From Coccinella septempunctata (Eukaryota > Arthropoda > Insecta > Coleoptera > Coccinellidae), in assembly GCF_907165205.1 (NCBI RefSeq), contig NC_058197.1:14686266-14750265 (forward strand): a DNA stretch of 64,000 nucleotides. Reading direction: 5' to 3'. Positions 43,248 through 55,700 of the stretch are shown here, piece by piece. The position numbers were made by a program, and so were the translations under genes. The stretch's first letter is position 1; each line of letters begins with the position of its first letter. The notes below the pieces were generated by a model. It worked only from the letters and a program-made list of their open reading frames with translations, ran no database searches and had not been told where the DNA came from.

Positions 43248-45121
43248 TACAGGGTCTTTCACGAGGAACCTCACCCATATTTATACGGGAAACTACCGAA
43301 CGTATTTTCATGAAATTCAGCACTTATAAGTATTTCACGATGCTGATGAAATCTAAAATATTTTCAAGGCATGAGCACCTTCGGTTTTTCCGGAAATGAC
43401 GTCAACTTCCGTTTTTCGAATTAGAACACCATTTTTTTGTTGCAGAAATAGATTCCTTAGAAAATTTCAAGTTATTCTGATGTAACATTTTTCAGTTTTG
43501 GTTGCAAAATTCTCTCTGAGCGGGAAAATTCGAAAAAAAAAATCAAAAATAGAGCTCCGCTGAAACAAGAATAACTTCGAGGTTTTTGGATGGAAAATTT
43601 TCATTTTTGGGATTTTTCAAGATGTAAGATTGATGTATCCACTTTAAAAATCGAAATCGCGATTTATAATGCAGGGGGTGAAAAAATCGCTTTCAAAGTT
43701 AGGGATGACAAAATCGTGAAAAATCAATTTTTTCAAATTAGAACCCCATTTTTTATGGCAGATATTGAATCTACGTTAAAAAATAATGTGAGTGTATGCA
43801 TTACACCCTTGCCCTAAAGTGGATATTTTTCTGAGTTATTCACAAAAAACTGTTTTGCGTCTTGAATTTTCAGCTATTTCTTTTCCCTTCACGCCAAAAA
43901 GATGAAATTTTCAGGAACTGTTACTTAAACCATGTTTTAGATTTTACTACCCTAATATGCCAGAGAAAAAAGTTACAGGTTGTTCCTAAATAGATGGCGA
44001 ATTTTAATTCGAATTTGTATCGGAAACCTCTTTATTTCAATTGATCGGCCATCAATTTTCTCTCCAGTGATAAATAAATAATTCCTTATGAACCATATGC
44101 AAAAACTTACCATGTTTTACATTCTTTTTTTTTAATGATAGATATTATTAATTACATCTGCCAAATTCCTCTTTATTCAGTAGCATTTTGTGTTTACTAT
44201 TAATTTGGTGATAATTCGTATTAAGTTATAAAATCGATCACTATGCCTAATTTTACCAATGAAGATTATTTAAATCTCATTCTACTTCATGGAGAATGTA
44301 ATAAAGTTGTAGATAGAACGATTCGACTGTTCATTGAGAGGTTTCCTGACCGACCCAGACCAACGAGAGATACCATTAACAGAACCATGACAAACTTGAG
44401 AAATGTCGGATCTTTCGTTAAGAAAACTATACACAGAGAAAAAAGTGTAGTAGATGATGAGAATCATCTTTTTGGCTTGAAGGGAAAAGAAATTGCCGAA
44501 AATTCAAGTCGAAAAACAGTTTTTTGTGAATAACTCAGAAAATATCCATTTTAGGGCAAGGGTGTGATGCATACACTAACATTATTTTTTAACGTTGATT
44601 CAATATCTGCCATAAAAAAATGGGGTTCTAATTTGAAAAAATTGATTTTTTCACGATTTTGTCATCCCTAACTTTGAAAGCGATTTTTTCACCCCCTGTA
44701 TCATGAATCGCGATTTCGATTTTCAAAGTGGATACATCAATCTTACATCTTGAAAAATCCCAAAAATGAAAATTTTCCATCCAAAAATCTCGAAGTTATT
44801 CTTGTTTCAGCGGAGCTCTATTTTCGATTTTTTTTTCGAATTTTCCCGCTCAGAGAGAATTTTCTAACCAAAACTGAAAAATGTTACATCAAAATAACTT
44901 GAAATTTTCTAAGGAATCTATTTCTGCAATAAAAAAATGGTGTTCTAATTTGAAAAACGGAAGTTGACGTCATTTCCGGAAAAACCGGATGTGCTCATGC
45001 CTTGAAAATATTTTAGATTTCATCAGCATCGTGAAATACTTATAAGTGCTGAATTTCATGAAAATACGTTCAGTAGTTCTCCGTATAAATATGGGTGAGG
45101 TTCCTCGTGAAAGACCCTGTA
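43248..45121. mobile_element. Foldback element G with DUF4817 domain in its spacer
   Basis: The left arm 43248-43905 and the right arm 44464-45121 are reverse complements of equal length (658 bp), about 95% identical by eye, with ends TACAGGGTCTTTCACGAGG and its complement. Both outer ends begin with TA. The 558 bp spacer (43906-44463) is unique and carries an ATG-started DNA-binding domain (next entry) that runs into the right arm. Most foldback elements have short or meaningless spacers, so a readable transposase domain here is notable. Confidence 0.85.
44243..44533 (+). pseudogene. DUF4817-type DNA-binding domain of an insect transposase
   Basis: ATG at 44243 opens MPNFTNEDYLNLILLHGECN, then KVVDRTIRLFIERFPDRPRP and TRDTINRTMTNLRNVGSF. 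The FTNEEY...GE.....A.RLY.ERFPxRxxPxxxTxxRxxxxLRxxGSF pattern is the N-terminal helix-turn-helix domain (DUF4817) of a large insect DDE transposase group. About 75 residues are intact. Past residue 74 the frame enters the inverted arm and reads unrelated sequence to a stop at 44533. The second helical domain and catalytic core are absent. TATAAAA at 44226 lies just upstream. It could encode a stand-alone DNA-binding peptide, which is inference. Confidence 0.7.
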
Positions 45122-45139
45122 TTCCGAAATTCCTTTCAT

Positions 45140-45250
45140 TCGATAAAACCATTTGTGAGATATAAAAATTTTTGATGGTTTTCAACAGCCTATATCTTTC
45201 AAACCGAGCGTATTCAGAAAAAAGTGGATTATAGTATTGTATTCCCAGTG
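45140..45250 (+). repeat. MITE-A internal fragment beside foldback G
   Basis: TGATGGTTTTCAACAGCCTA and TATCTTTCAAACCGAG match the right inner part of the complete MITE-A (38955-38990). No terminus is present. It lies about 50 bp beyond the end of foldback G. Confidence 0.5.
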
Positions 45251-45498
45251 AAAATGTGCCTGAAGAAAGTACTCATCATTGTCAGATATTTTCGAGAATC
45301 AAGAAGTTATGGCACATTTTCGAAATCGACAAAATATCAAAAGTTGGTTATATATTCAAGACAAATGAAGATATTGTGAAGCGGTTTCCACTAATGGACT
45401 TTTCACGAAAATCGAGCCCAGTACTTCTCTCATTGTTTTTCCCTATCTAGTCTGGAAGTACCAGAAACAGTTAAAATCCAGCAATTTGGTATACCCTG

Positions 45499-46080
45499 TA
45501 CAGAATGTTCCAAATTCGATGTCCAGTGAGGGAATCTCCTAAACAAAAAGAGCTAGAGCAAAACCGATGACACGTTTCTAAGCTCCTTTTCAGAGTAACA
45601 AAGAATGGTGGAAACCGTAGGCTCCTACGCTCCTTCGTTTCTGAGTTATTAGCAAAAATTGAGATTTTGACGATTTCCAAAATTTCTCCTAACTTTTTTT
45701 TCTTTGAACTTACAGATCTGAAACTGGAACCTTCTTAGGCACTTTCATACCTTTAATCTACTGATGAAAGATTTTTTTTCCAATAAAACTTTGCATTTCG
45801 AATATTTCGCCTCATGATTAGAAATGAAAACACTTCTTGAACTGGTCAATGGATTTTACGTAAACAAGAGCCTGTAGAAGGTTCAAGTTTAGTATCTGCA
45901 ACGAAATAGTCAAAACCTCATTTTTTGCTGATAACTCAATAATAAATAATCCTAGAAGGCAACGGTTTTCACCATTATTCGTTTCTCTGAAAAAGAACTC
46001 GGAAAGTATCCTCGGTTTTGCTATAGCCTTTATATTTTCCGAGATACCCTCACTCGACATTGAATTTGGGACACCCTGTA
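45499..46080. repeat. MITE B, 582 bp, with ~180 bp inverted arms
   Basis: The left TACAGAATGTTCCAAATTCG and the complement of the right TACAGGGTGTCCCAAATTCA pair, and pairing continues with ATGTC(C/G)AGTGAGGG, AGCAAAACCGA, GAGTTATYAGCAAAAA. TA lies at both ends. No coding content. The arms have roughly 75-80% identity by eye. Confidence 0.75.
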
Positions 46081-46849
46081 CATATACGGGATTGCGAGAA
46101 AATGTGAGGAGTGATTCCTCTGCTGAAAATAGTGTGACTGTTTCATGTAAATTTTCCTGCTAAGATGCAACTCGCAACCCCTTAAAGATGGCACCTGAAA
46201 GCAATTTTTAATTTTTTTCGAAACCAAAAAACTCACAAATGACAAAGAAAGTGATGTTCCTCTATTCTGTCAGCATGATACCTGCCTACTAGATAAATTC
46301 AAGTATTTCAACTCGCATGACTCGACCACCTATAGCTTCGTCCCTTTCTTTCGTCCCAACTAGCTCTCTACTCCTATCCTATCCCGATAATAGTACAGGA
46401 CCTAATAAAAACCCCCTTCCGTCTCTCCACGTTCGTAAATAAATTGAAATTGGCCGGTCAGGATGGCCTGGGTGGACGTTGCTCTAACTGTTGTATCGAT
46501 ATAAAGAAATACTGTTTCGGTTTCCTCCATTAAAGGGGCTCGGTTTGACGATGGACCTTTTCGTATCAGTCCTCTCTCAATGAGGGAGATTCTCGTTTAT
46601 AAGGGACGGTTTGGAGTTAATGGGCTTCTCTCTGAACCGAATTCCGTAATCGGTAAATATGGGGAGGACGGTCGGGGGATGTTTTCTTTGGGTGAATACT
46701 GTGAGTTTCGAAGAGATTGCACGATATGTTCAACTCTTTTCTTATCGTTTTGTCAGTCATTTGATGTTGATGAAAATTATTATTAGTAATATAGGTCCCT
46801 AGCTCTTTTCTTATGGACTATGGGCAAAATGATAATATTCTCATAACAG
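46081..46849. other. No gene seen; island 46290-46720
   Basis: The island includes GACCTAATAAAAACCCCC and AATTGGCCGGTCAGGATGG. No open frame has recognisable motif content. It separates MITE B from the large satellite. Confidence 0.35.
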
Positions 46850-49800
46850 GCAAGTTTGTTTCGTTTGGAATTCTGAGAATTCTGCTAACGTTTCGAAAAT
46901 ATCGATTTTTTGAGTCGAAAATCAGCAAAGGGTCAGAACCCCTGAAATGAAATATTTGCTTCTCTGTATGATAATCGGGATGCTCTATTACTGTCTTGAG
47001 ATATAAAGTGCATAGAATTTGTTTCGAAGATTCTAGGAAACCAAACAGTCGATGATTCAATGCAGAATTGCACTCCAGAGAGCTCTTCAAAGTCAACTCG
47101 AAAATGAAAAGTGAAAAAACAAAAAAAATTATTTTCTCCTAAACGGTGTCGGATATTTAAAAGTTTTGGTGGAAATTGAGGTTTTCGAATACGCTGAATC
47201 CATAACTAGCAATTTCGTGAGCCTATCTCCCTTCGTTCAAATTTTCACCTTCGAAATGGCATTTTTCAAAAATTCCCAAATTTCAATCTGCGATATCTCC
47301 TGTTATATTCGTCTGATCCAATTGGGATTTGCGATTCCATAATCAGCGTTGGCGAGGCTTTCACCGTAGCACAAAATATCGATTTCGAAAATCTCAATTT
47401 TTTGGGTCAAAAATGAGCAAGGGGTAAGACCCCCCAAAAATTACCTATTTGCAACTCTGCCTGGAAATGAGGGTAATCTATTGCTGTCCTAGGATATGGA
47501 GTGCATATGAGTTATTTTGAAGATTCTATAAAACCAAACAGTTGATGACTCCATAGAGAATTGTACTCCAGAGAGCCCTCCAAAGTGAACTCGAAAATGA
47601 AAAATGGAAAATAAAAAAAGTTCATTTTCTCCTAAACGGTGTCAGATATTCAAAAGTTTGGTATGGAAATATAGGTTTTCGAATACGCTGAATCCATAAC
47701 TAGCAATTTCGTGAGCTTATCTCCCTTCGTTCAGATTTTCACCTTCGAAATGGCATTTTTCAAAAATTCCCAAATTTCAATCTGCGATATCTCCTGTTAT
47801 ATTCGTCTGATCCAATTGGGATTTGCGATTCCATAATCAGCGTTGGCGTGGCTTTCACCATAGCACAAAATATCGATTTCGAAAATCTCAATTTTTTGGG
47901 TCAAAAATGAGCAAGGGGTAAGACCCCCCAAAAATTACCTATTTGCAACTCTGCCTGGAAATGAGGGTAATCTATTGCTGTCCTAGGATATGGAGTGCAT
48001 ATGAGTTATTTTGAAGATTCTATAAAACCAAACAGTTGATGACTCCATAGAGAATTGCACTCCAGAGAGCCCTCCAAAGTGAACTCGAAAATGAAAAATG
48101 GAAAATCAAAAAAGTTCATTTTCTCCTAAACGGTGTCAGATATTTGAAAGTTTGGTATGAAAATATAGGTTTTCGAATACGCTGAATCCATTACTAGCAA
48201 TTTCGTGAGCCTATCTCCCTTCGTTTAGATTTTCATCTTGGAAATGGCATTTTTCAAAAATTGCAATTTTCAATCTGCGATATCTCCTGTTATATTCGTC
48301 TGATCCAATTGGGATTTGCGATTCCATAATCAGCGTTGGCGAGGCTTTCACCGTAGCACAAAATATCGATTTCGAAAATCTCAATTTTTTGGGTCAAAAA
48401 TGAGCAAGGGGTAAGACCCCCCAAAAATGACCTATTTGCAACTCTGCCTGGAAATGAGGGTAATCTATTGCTGTCCTAGGATATGGAGTGCATATGAGTT
48501 ATTTTGAAGATTCTATAAAACCAAACAGTTGATGACTCCATAGAGAATTGCACTCCAGAGAGCCCTCCAAAGTGAACTCGAAAATGAAAAATGGAAAATC
48601 AAAAAAGTTCATTTTCTCCTAAACGGTGTCAGATATTCGAAAGTTTGGTATGAAAATATAGGTTTTCGAATACGCTGAATCCATTACTAGCAATTTCGTG
48701 AGCCTATCTCCCTTCGTTTAGATTTTCATCTTCGAAATGGCATTTTTCAAAAATTCCCAAATTTCAATCTGCGATATCTCCTGTTATATTCGTCTGATCC
48801 AATTGGGATTTGCGATTCCATAATCAGCGTTGGCGTGGCTTTCACCATAGCACAAAATATCGATTTCGAAAATCTCAATTTTTTGGGTCAAAAATGAGCA
48901 AGGGGTAAGACCCCCCAAAAATTACCTATTTGCAACTCTGCCTGGAAATGAGGGTAATCTATTGCTGTCCTAGGATATGGAGTGCATATGAGTTATTTTG
49001 AAGATTCTATAAAACCAAACAGTTGATGACTCCATAGAGAATTGCACTCCAGAGAGCCCTCCAAAGTGAACTCGAAAATGAAAAATGGAAAATCAAAAAA
49101 GTTCATTTTCTCCTAAACGGTGTCAGATATTTGAAAGTTTGGTATGAAAATATAGGTTTTCGAATACGCTGAATCCATTACTAGCAATTTCGTGAGCCTA
49201 TCTCCCTTCGTTTAGATTTTCATCTTGGAAATGGCATTTTTCAAAAATTGCAATTTTCAATCTGCGATATCTCCTGTTATATTCGTCTGATCCAATTGGG
49301 ATTTGCGATTCCATAATCAGCGTTGGCGAGGCTTTCACCGTAGCACAAAATATCGATTTCGAAAATCTCAATTTTTTGGGTCAAAAATGAGCAAGGGGTA
49401 AGACCCCCCAAAAATGACCTATTTGCAACTCTGCCTGGAAATGAGGGTAATCTATTGCTGTCCTAGGATATGGAGTGCATATGAGTTATTTTGAAGATTC
49501 TATAAAACCAAACAGTTGATGACTCCATAGAGAATTGCACTCCAGAGAGCCCTCCAAAGTGAACTCGAAAATGAAAAATGGAAAATCAAAAAAGTTCATT
49601 TTCTCCTAAACGGTGTCAGATATTCGAAAGTTTGGTATGAAAATATAGGTTTTCGAATACGCTGAATCCATTACTAGCAATTTCGTGAGCCTATCTCCCT
49701 TCGTTTAGATTTTCATCTTGGAAATGGCATTTTTCAAAAATTGCAATTTTCAATCTGCGATATCTCCTGTTATATTCGTCTGATCCAATTGGGATTTCCA

Positions 49801-52800
49801 GTTTTATAATCAGCATCGCCAAGGCTTCCACCAAAGCTCAGAAACTCGATTTCGAAAATTTCGATTTTTTGGGTCAAAAATGAGCAAGGGGTTAGACCCC
49901 CCTAAAATGACCTAATTTCTACTCTGTCTGAAAATCAGAATGTTCTATTACTGTCTTAGGATATGGAGTGCATAGAATTTGTTGAGAAGATTCTAGAAAA
50001 CCAAACAGTCGATGATTCAATACAGAATTGCACTCCAGAGAGCTCTTCAAAGTCAACTCGAAAATGAAAAGTGAAAAAACAAAAAAAATTGATTTCTCCT
50101 GAACTGGGCCAGATATTTGAAATCTCAGTATGGAAATATAGGTTTTCGAACACGCTGATTCTATTGCGAGTGATTCCGAGAGTCTATCTCCCTTCGTTTA
50201 GATTTTCATCTTGGCAATGGCATTTTTCAAAAATTGCAATTTTCAATCTGCGATATCTCCTGTTATATTCGTCTGATCCAATTGGGATTTCCAGTTTTAT
50301 AATCAGCATCGCCAAGGCTTCCACCAAAGCACAAAAACTCGATTTCGAAAATTTCGATTTTTTGGGTCAAAAATGAGCAAGGGGTTAGACCCCCCTGAAA
50401 TGACTTAATCTCTACTCTGTCTGAAAATCAGGATTTTCTATTTCTGTCTTAGGATATGGAGTGCATATAATAGGTTCTGAAGATTCTAGAAAACCAAACA
50501 GTCGATGATTCAATACAGAATTGCACTCCAGAGAGCTCTTCAAAGTCAACTGGAAAATGAAAAGTGAAAAAACAAAAAAAATTATTTTCTCCTGAACTGG
50601 GCCAGATATTTGAAATTTTGGTATGGAAATATAGGTTTTCGAACACGCGGATTCTATTGCGAGCAATTTCGATAGTCTATCTCCCTTCGTTTAGATTTTC
50701 ATCTTGCAAATGGCATTTTTCAAAAATTGCAATTTTCAATCTGCGATATCTCCTGTTATATTCGTCTGATCCATTTGGGGTTTCCGGTTTTATAATCAGC
50801 ATTGCCAAGGCTTCCACCAAAGCGCAAAAACTCGATTTCTAAAATTTCGATTTTTTGGGTCAAAAATGAGCAAGGGGTTAGACCCCCCTGAAATGACTTA
50901 ATTTCCACTCTGTCTGAAAATCAGGATGTTCTATTTCTGTCTTAGGATATGGAGTGCATATAATAGGTTCTGAAGATTCTAGAAAACCAAACAGTCGATG
51001 ATTCAATACAGAATTGCACCCCAGAGAGCTCTTCAAAGTCAACTCGAAAATGAAAAGTGAAAAAACAAAAAAAATTATTTTCTCCTGAACTGGGCCAGAT
51101 ATTCGAAATTTTAGTATGGAAATATGGGTTTTCGAACACGCTGATTCTATTGCGAGCAATTTCGAGAGCCTATCTCCCTTCGTTTAGATTTTCATCTCGG
51201 AAATGGCATTTCTCAAAAATTGCAATTTTCAATCTGCGATATCTCCTGTTATATTCGTCTGATCCAATTGGGGTTTCCGGTTTTATAATCAGCATTGCCA
51301 AGGCTTCCACCAAAGCGCAAAAACTCGATTTCTAAAATTTCGATTTTTTGGGTCAAAAATGAGCAAGGGGTTAGACCCCCCTGAATAATTTCCACTCTGT
51401 CTGAAAATCAGGATGTTCTATTTCTGTCTTAGGATATGGAGTGCATATAATAGGTTCTGAAGATTCTAGAAAACCAAACAGTCGATGATTCAATACAGAA
51501 TTGCACCCCAGAGAGCTCTTCAAAGTCAACTCGAAAATGAAAAGTGAAAAAACAAAAAAAATTGATTTCTCCTGAACTGGGCCAGATATTTGAAATTTCA
51601 GTATGGAAATATAGGTTTTCGAACACGCTGATTCTATTGCGAGTGATTCCGAGAGTCTATCTCCCTTCGTTTAGATTTTCATCTTGGCAATGGCATTTTT
51701 CAAAAATTGCAATTTTCAATCTGCGATATCTCCTGTTATATTCGTCTGATCCAATTGGGATTTCCAGTTTTATAATCAGCATCGCCAAGGCTTCCACCAA
51801 AGCACAAAAACTCGATTTCGAAAATTTCGATTTTTTGGGTCAAAAATGAGCAAGGGGTTAGACCCCCCTGAAATGACTTAATCTCTACTCTGTCTGAAAA
51901 TCAGGATTTTCTATTTCTGTCTTAGGATATGGAGTGCATATAATAGGTTCTGAAGATTCTAGAAAACCAAACAGTCGATGATTCAATACAGAATTGCACT
52001 CCAGAGAGCTCTTCAAAGTCAACTGGAAAATGAAAAGTGAAAAAACAAAAAAAATTATTTTCTCCTGAACTGGGCCAGATATTTGAAATTTTGGTATGGA
52101 AATATAGGTTTTCGAACACGCGGATTCTATTGCGAGCAATTTCGATAGTCTATCTCCCTTCGTTTAGATTTTCATCTTGCAAATGGCATTTTTCAAAAAT
52201 TGCAATTTTCAATCTGCGATATCTCCTGTTATATTCGTCTGATCCATTTGGGGTTTCCGGTTTTATAATCAGCATTGCCAAGGCTTCCACCAAAGCGCAA
52301 AAACTCGATTTCTAAAATTTCGATTTTTTGGGTCGAAAATGAGCAAGGGGTTAGACCCCCCTGAAATGACTTAATTTCCACTCTGTCTGAAAATCAGGAT
52401 GTTCTATTTCTGTCTTAGGATATGGAGTGCATATAATAGGTTCTGAAGATTCTAGAAAACCAAACAGTCGATGATTCAATACAGAATTGCACCCCAGAGA
52501 GCTCTTCAAAGTCAACTCGAAAATGAAAAGTGAAAAAACAAAAAAAATTATTTTCTCCTGAACTGGGCCAGATATTCGAAATTTTAGTATGGAAATATGG
52601 GTTTTCGAACACGCTGATTCTATTGCGAGCAATTTCGAGAGCCTATCTCCCTTCGTTTAGATTTTCATCTTGGAAATGGCATTTCTCAAAAATTGCAATT
52701 TTCAATCTGCGATATCTCCTGTTATATTCGTCTGATCCAATTGGGGTTTCCGGTTTTATAATCAGCATTGCCAAGGCTTCCACCAAAGCGCAAAAACTCG

Positions 52801-53285
52801 ATTTCTAAAATTTCGATTTTTTGGGTCAAAAATGAGCAAGGGGTTAGACCCCCCTGAATAATTTCCACTCTGTCTGAAAATCAGGATGTTCTATTTCTGT
52901 CTTAGGATATGGAGTGCATATAATAGGTTCTGAAGATTCTAGAAAACCAAACAGTCGATGATTCAATACAGAATTGCACTCCAGAGAGCTCTTCGAAGTC
53001 AACTCGAAAATGAAAAGTGAAAAAACAAAAAAAATTATTTTCTCCTGAACTGGGCCAGATATTTGAAATTTTAGTATGGAAATATGGGTTTTCGAACACG
53101 CTGATCCTATTGCGAGCAATTTCGAGAGCCTATCTCCCTTCGTTTAGATTTTCATCTTGAAAATGGCATTATTCAAAAATTGCAATTTTCAATCTTCGAT
53201 ATCTCCTGTTATATTCGTCTGATCCAATTGGGATTCCCGGTTCTATATTCAGCGTTGCCGAGGCTTCCACCCTAGCAGAAAATCT
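46850..53285. repeat. Satellite S493: 13 monomers with higher-order structure
   Basis: The anchor GAGCAAGGGGT recurs at 47414, 47908, 48402, 48895, 49389, 49882, 50374, 50868, 51361, 51848, 52341 and 52832, with a diverged first copy near 46922: spacing 487-494 bp. Monomers are of two types. Type A (five, about 47130-49790) has AAGACCCCCCAAAAAT and CAGTTGATGACTCCATAG. Type B (copy 1 and those after 49790) has TTAGACCCCCCTGA and CAGTCGATGATTCAATAC. Type A alternates with a two-monomer period (GCGAGGC/ACCGTAG versus GCGTGGC/ACCATAG). Type B repeats with a three-monomer period of 1473 bp. The recurring open frames are shadows of the array. Confidence 0.95.
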
Positions 53286-54446
53286 CTTAGGTTAGGTTAG
53301 GTATATTCCTCCGATCCAAGTGAGACTTTCAGTTATATGACACAAATCTACGAAAATGATAAAGAGTAGTATTCGTAGTTTTACTCGTCCATCGATATCC
53401 AGAAACTGGAAACGTAACCGAAAGACCAAGATCTACCACCTCTGCACAAAATCGGTTTCTGACTGCACCTACCCGTATAAATTCTTCGAGTATAGGTACT
53501 TCGAGAAAGTTCTGGAGTAGGTATGCAGACATTTGGATGAGCATTGCTTCAATTTCCACATAGCCGAAGGAAGATTTCCACTGTCGCTAGTGCTAACAAC
53601 ATTCGTCAATGTTTGATTTGCATTTTACCACCCCCCCCATCATCGCTCACGTCTACCACCCGCGCGAATATATCACCAAATCCAATCCTTGCACGCGATC
53701 CATCCTTCGGACTCCAAGCCATAACTTTATGACTCCTCTGCGGCGGTCTACAAATTGTTGAACATTACTGCCTGTGCGCCTCTCGCGAATGAATACAGTC
53801 GGAAAAATTGCGAATATGTGACCGGCCTCGCTCATATGTCACCGAGATGACGCTAGATGTCGCCCGCGATAGCTCGCCGAGATCACGTACCGCACCGCGG
53901 CCTGCCCTGGGACTGAATATGAGTTTTATAGATAGATCGCGAAGTTTGATATTATTCCGTGGTTTTATTCGTTGCGATACGTGAGACGAATGTTCTATGG
54001 CGATGGAATTTATATCGATGGTCGCGACGGGCCGGTAATGGGTCCTTCTGTGGCCGCACGGGGTGGGGGTTCGGTCACGCCACGCTTGTCGCGATGTCTT
54101 GGATGGTAGTTCTAATGAGCATGTAAGATCGCTATCTGTGAGTGATGGGGAGTCGGCAGGGGGATCCGGTATGCAGAATTTTAGATCTGGGCGAAATCCA
54201 TGAAGGTCCATAACTAGTTTAGTCTCTTGTTCATGTCTTGTCATCTTTTACTAAAACGATCCACGAAGGTGCGACCTAAATACTTGGGTCCATGGAGTTT
54301 AGAGAAGAAAGTCTTTTCATACTTTATGTCTGCAGTTCTAAACTGTCCAGATTCTGTTTGGGCATAGGTACATGATGGCTGTGTAAGGGTGAAAGACTAC
54401 ATCCTCAATCATTTGTGGAAAGCCATGTGCATTCATCATCATCGTT
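53286..54446. other. TTAGG triplet then GC-richer island, no gene recognised
   Basis: TTAGGTTAGGTTAGG (53288-53302) directly follows the last satellite monomer. The next 45 bp (CCTCCGATCCAAGTGAGAC) weakly resemble the satellite block TCGTCTGATCCAATTGGGAT, so the array edge may be degraded rather than sharp. The part 53580-54240 is GC-rich with a run of 9 C at 53631 and an open 159-codon minus-strand frame without a recognisable family. Confidence 0.4.
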
Positions 54447-55313
54447 GCTGTATCTCGTTACCGAGAATAAATCTACAAAAATACTCATAACCCAGACTAT
54501 CGGTGCGAACAGACTTATAATTTCTGAGGGCTACTTGCTACTGTGTGCCCTCCTGTGACTGAAGAGACCCAACCGTGACCTACAGATCCTTCCACACTTC
54601 GTGCATGGATAGTCACCAACCAGATCTGGCCGCCGCTGTATTCTTCTCGAGTCTCCATTAGAGCTGTGTACCAAAGACCTCCACTGTGATCTGTCTAACG
54701 CTAGTTGTTCCCAGTTATGATTTTCATTAACTGATTTTATTAACTGATTTGATGTAGTGTATCCTTAAACCGTTTATAAGGCCTCCTGGTTTCCAAGCTC
54801 TCTCTGTGAATTTGCCATACAGAGCTATTTTGGGGAGCCTTGTGTCTTGCATTCGTGTACGCTTCATCTGAGTTGGGTCCTCGTTACTTGAGTCTCAATT
54901 GTTGTACAACTCAGGCGTTGCAAGACTTAAGCATTTGAAACTTTGTGTAACCATCTGATGTGCATTATTTGTCTCAGATAACGTTGCTGATGTTCAAGCT
55001 GTTTAATATGTCGCCTGTAGGGCGTCCAGCTTTCGCTTCCGTAAAGAAGCGTTGGGAGGACTACTGCTTTGTGAATAGCTGTCTTGGTCTGCAGATTGAG
55101 GTCGTGATTTTGAAACACTCTGTCCTTTAGCTGGCAGAATGCCCGTGATGCCGAATTGATACGGTTGTGTATTTCCGTATCTAGGTTGACCCTAGTATTT
55201 ATGAAGTATTTTAACTGCTTGACCTGTTGTAGAGTTTCATTCACCAGGCTGATATCTGTTTGAAGGCTTTCTGGTGGACTTACCAGGATTTTGGTTTTGT
55301 CAATATTGAGTCT
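54447..55313 (-). pseudogene. LINE, endonuclease/RT type, copy 2
   Basis: The 105-codon frame (54927-55244) reads NETLQQVKQLKYFINTRVNL, then NSASRAFCQLKDRVFQNHDL, LQTKTAIHKAVVLPTLLYGS and ESWTPYRRHIKQLEHQQRYL. It is the thumb region of the same family as 20106-21060, with about 80% identity by eye. The tail continues with frameshifts to the 3' untranslated end (complement of CGTTACCGAGAATAAATCTA) at 54447. The 5' end is cut at 55313. Its 3' end is intact and defines where the family terminates. Confidence 0.8.
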
Positions 55314-55379
55314 GGGCCATGTGCACAGTGTTGGAATTATGGTGAAGGAGGTTGTTGCTTATAATAAGGTCTCCTTCGG

Positions 55380-55700
55380 TGTTCATTTCATCGCAGAGAC
55401 AAAATGACCGCCGTAGGTTACATCCAGGTGGAGGTGAAACTACATGTTTTGCCATATATTAGGACGCTGTCCAACAAGATTATGCACGACCACATGTAGC
55501 TAAAATTAGGTTGGCTCAATTTGAATTGTACATTCTCTCATGTATTTACTCTCCATGGCCTAATAGATCTCCCGATCTAAACCACCTATAACACGTTTGG
55601 CGAAGAAGACCATCCTCCACAAATTCCAGTGGCAGTTTGACAGACAGGTACAAGTTGCCTGGAATGAGATAACTCAATAGGAAATGGACCATCTTATCAA
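55380..55700 (+). pseudogene. Tc1-like transposase remnant
   Basis: Reading through frame changes: VQQDYARPHVAKIRLAQFEL (second Asp, 55477), then SPWPNRSPDLNHL followed by a stop where the IEHVW motif with the catalytic Glu should be, then QVAWNEITQ, EMDHLIKSMKIF. The order is that of the Tc1 catalytic C-terminal half, DNxRPH...SPDLNPIEHxW...W..I.Q..ID.LI.SM. A small deletion removed the Glu codon. It abuts the truncated LINE at 55313. Confidence 0.65.

Noticed and set aside
49956..53119. Recurring 65-, 84- and 92-codon ORFs on both strands
   Set aside because: They repeat at the satellite and higher-order periods and are present on both strands, so they are by-products of the S493 array.
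46850..53285. CRISPR-like array
   Set aside because: The repeats are ~493 bp with no short-repeat/unique-spacer pattern, and the sequence is eukaryotic.
53765..54244. 159-codon minus-strand ORF
   Set aside because: Low-complexity Arg/Ser/Pro-rich translation in a GC-rich island with no family match.
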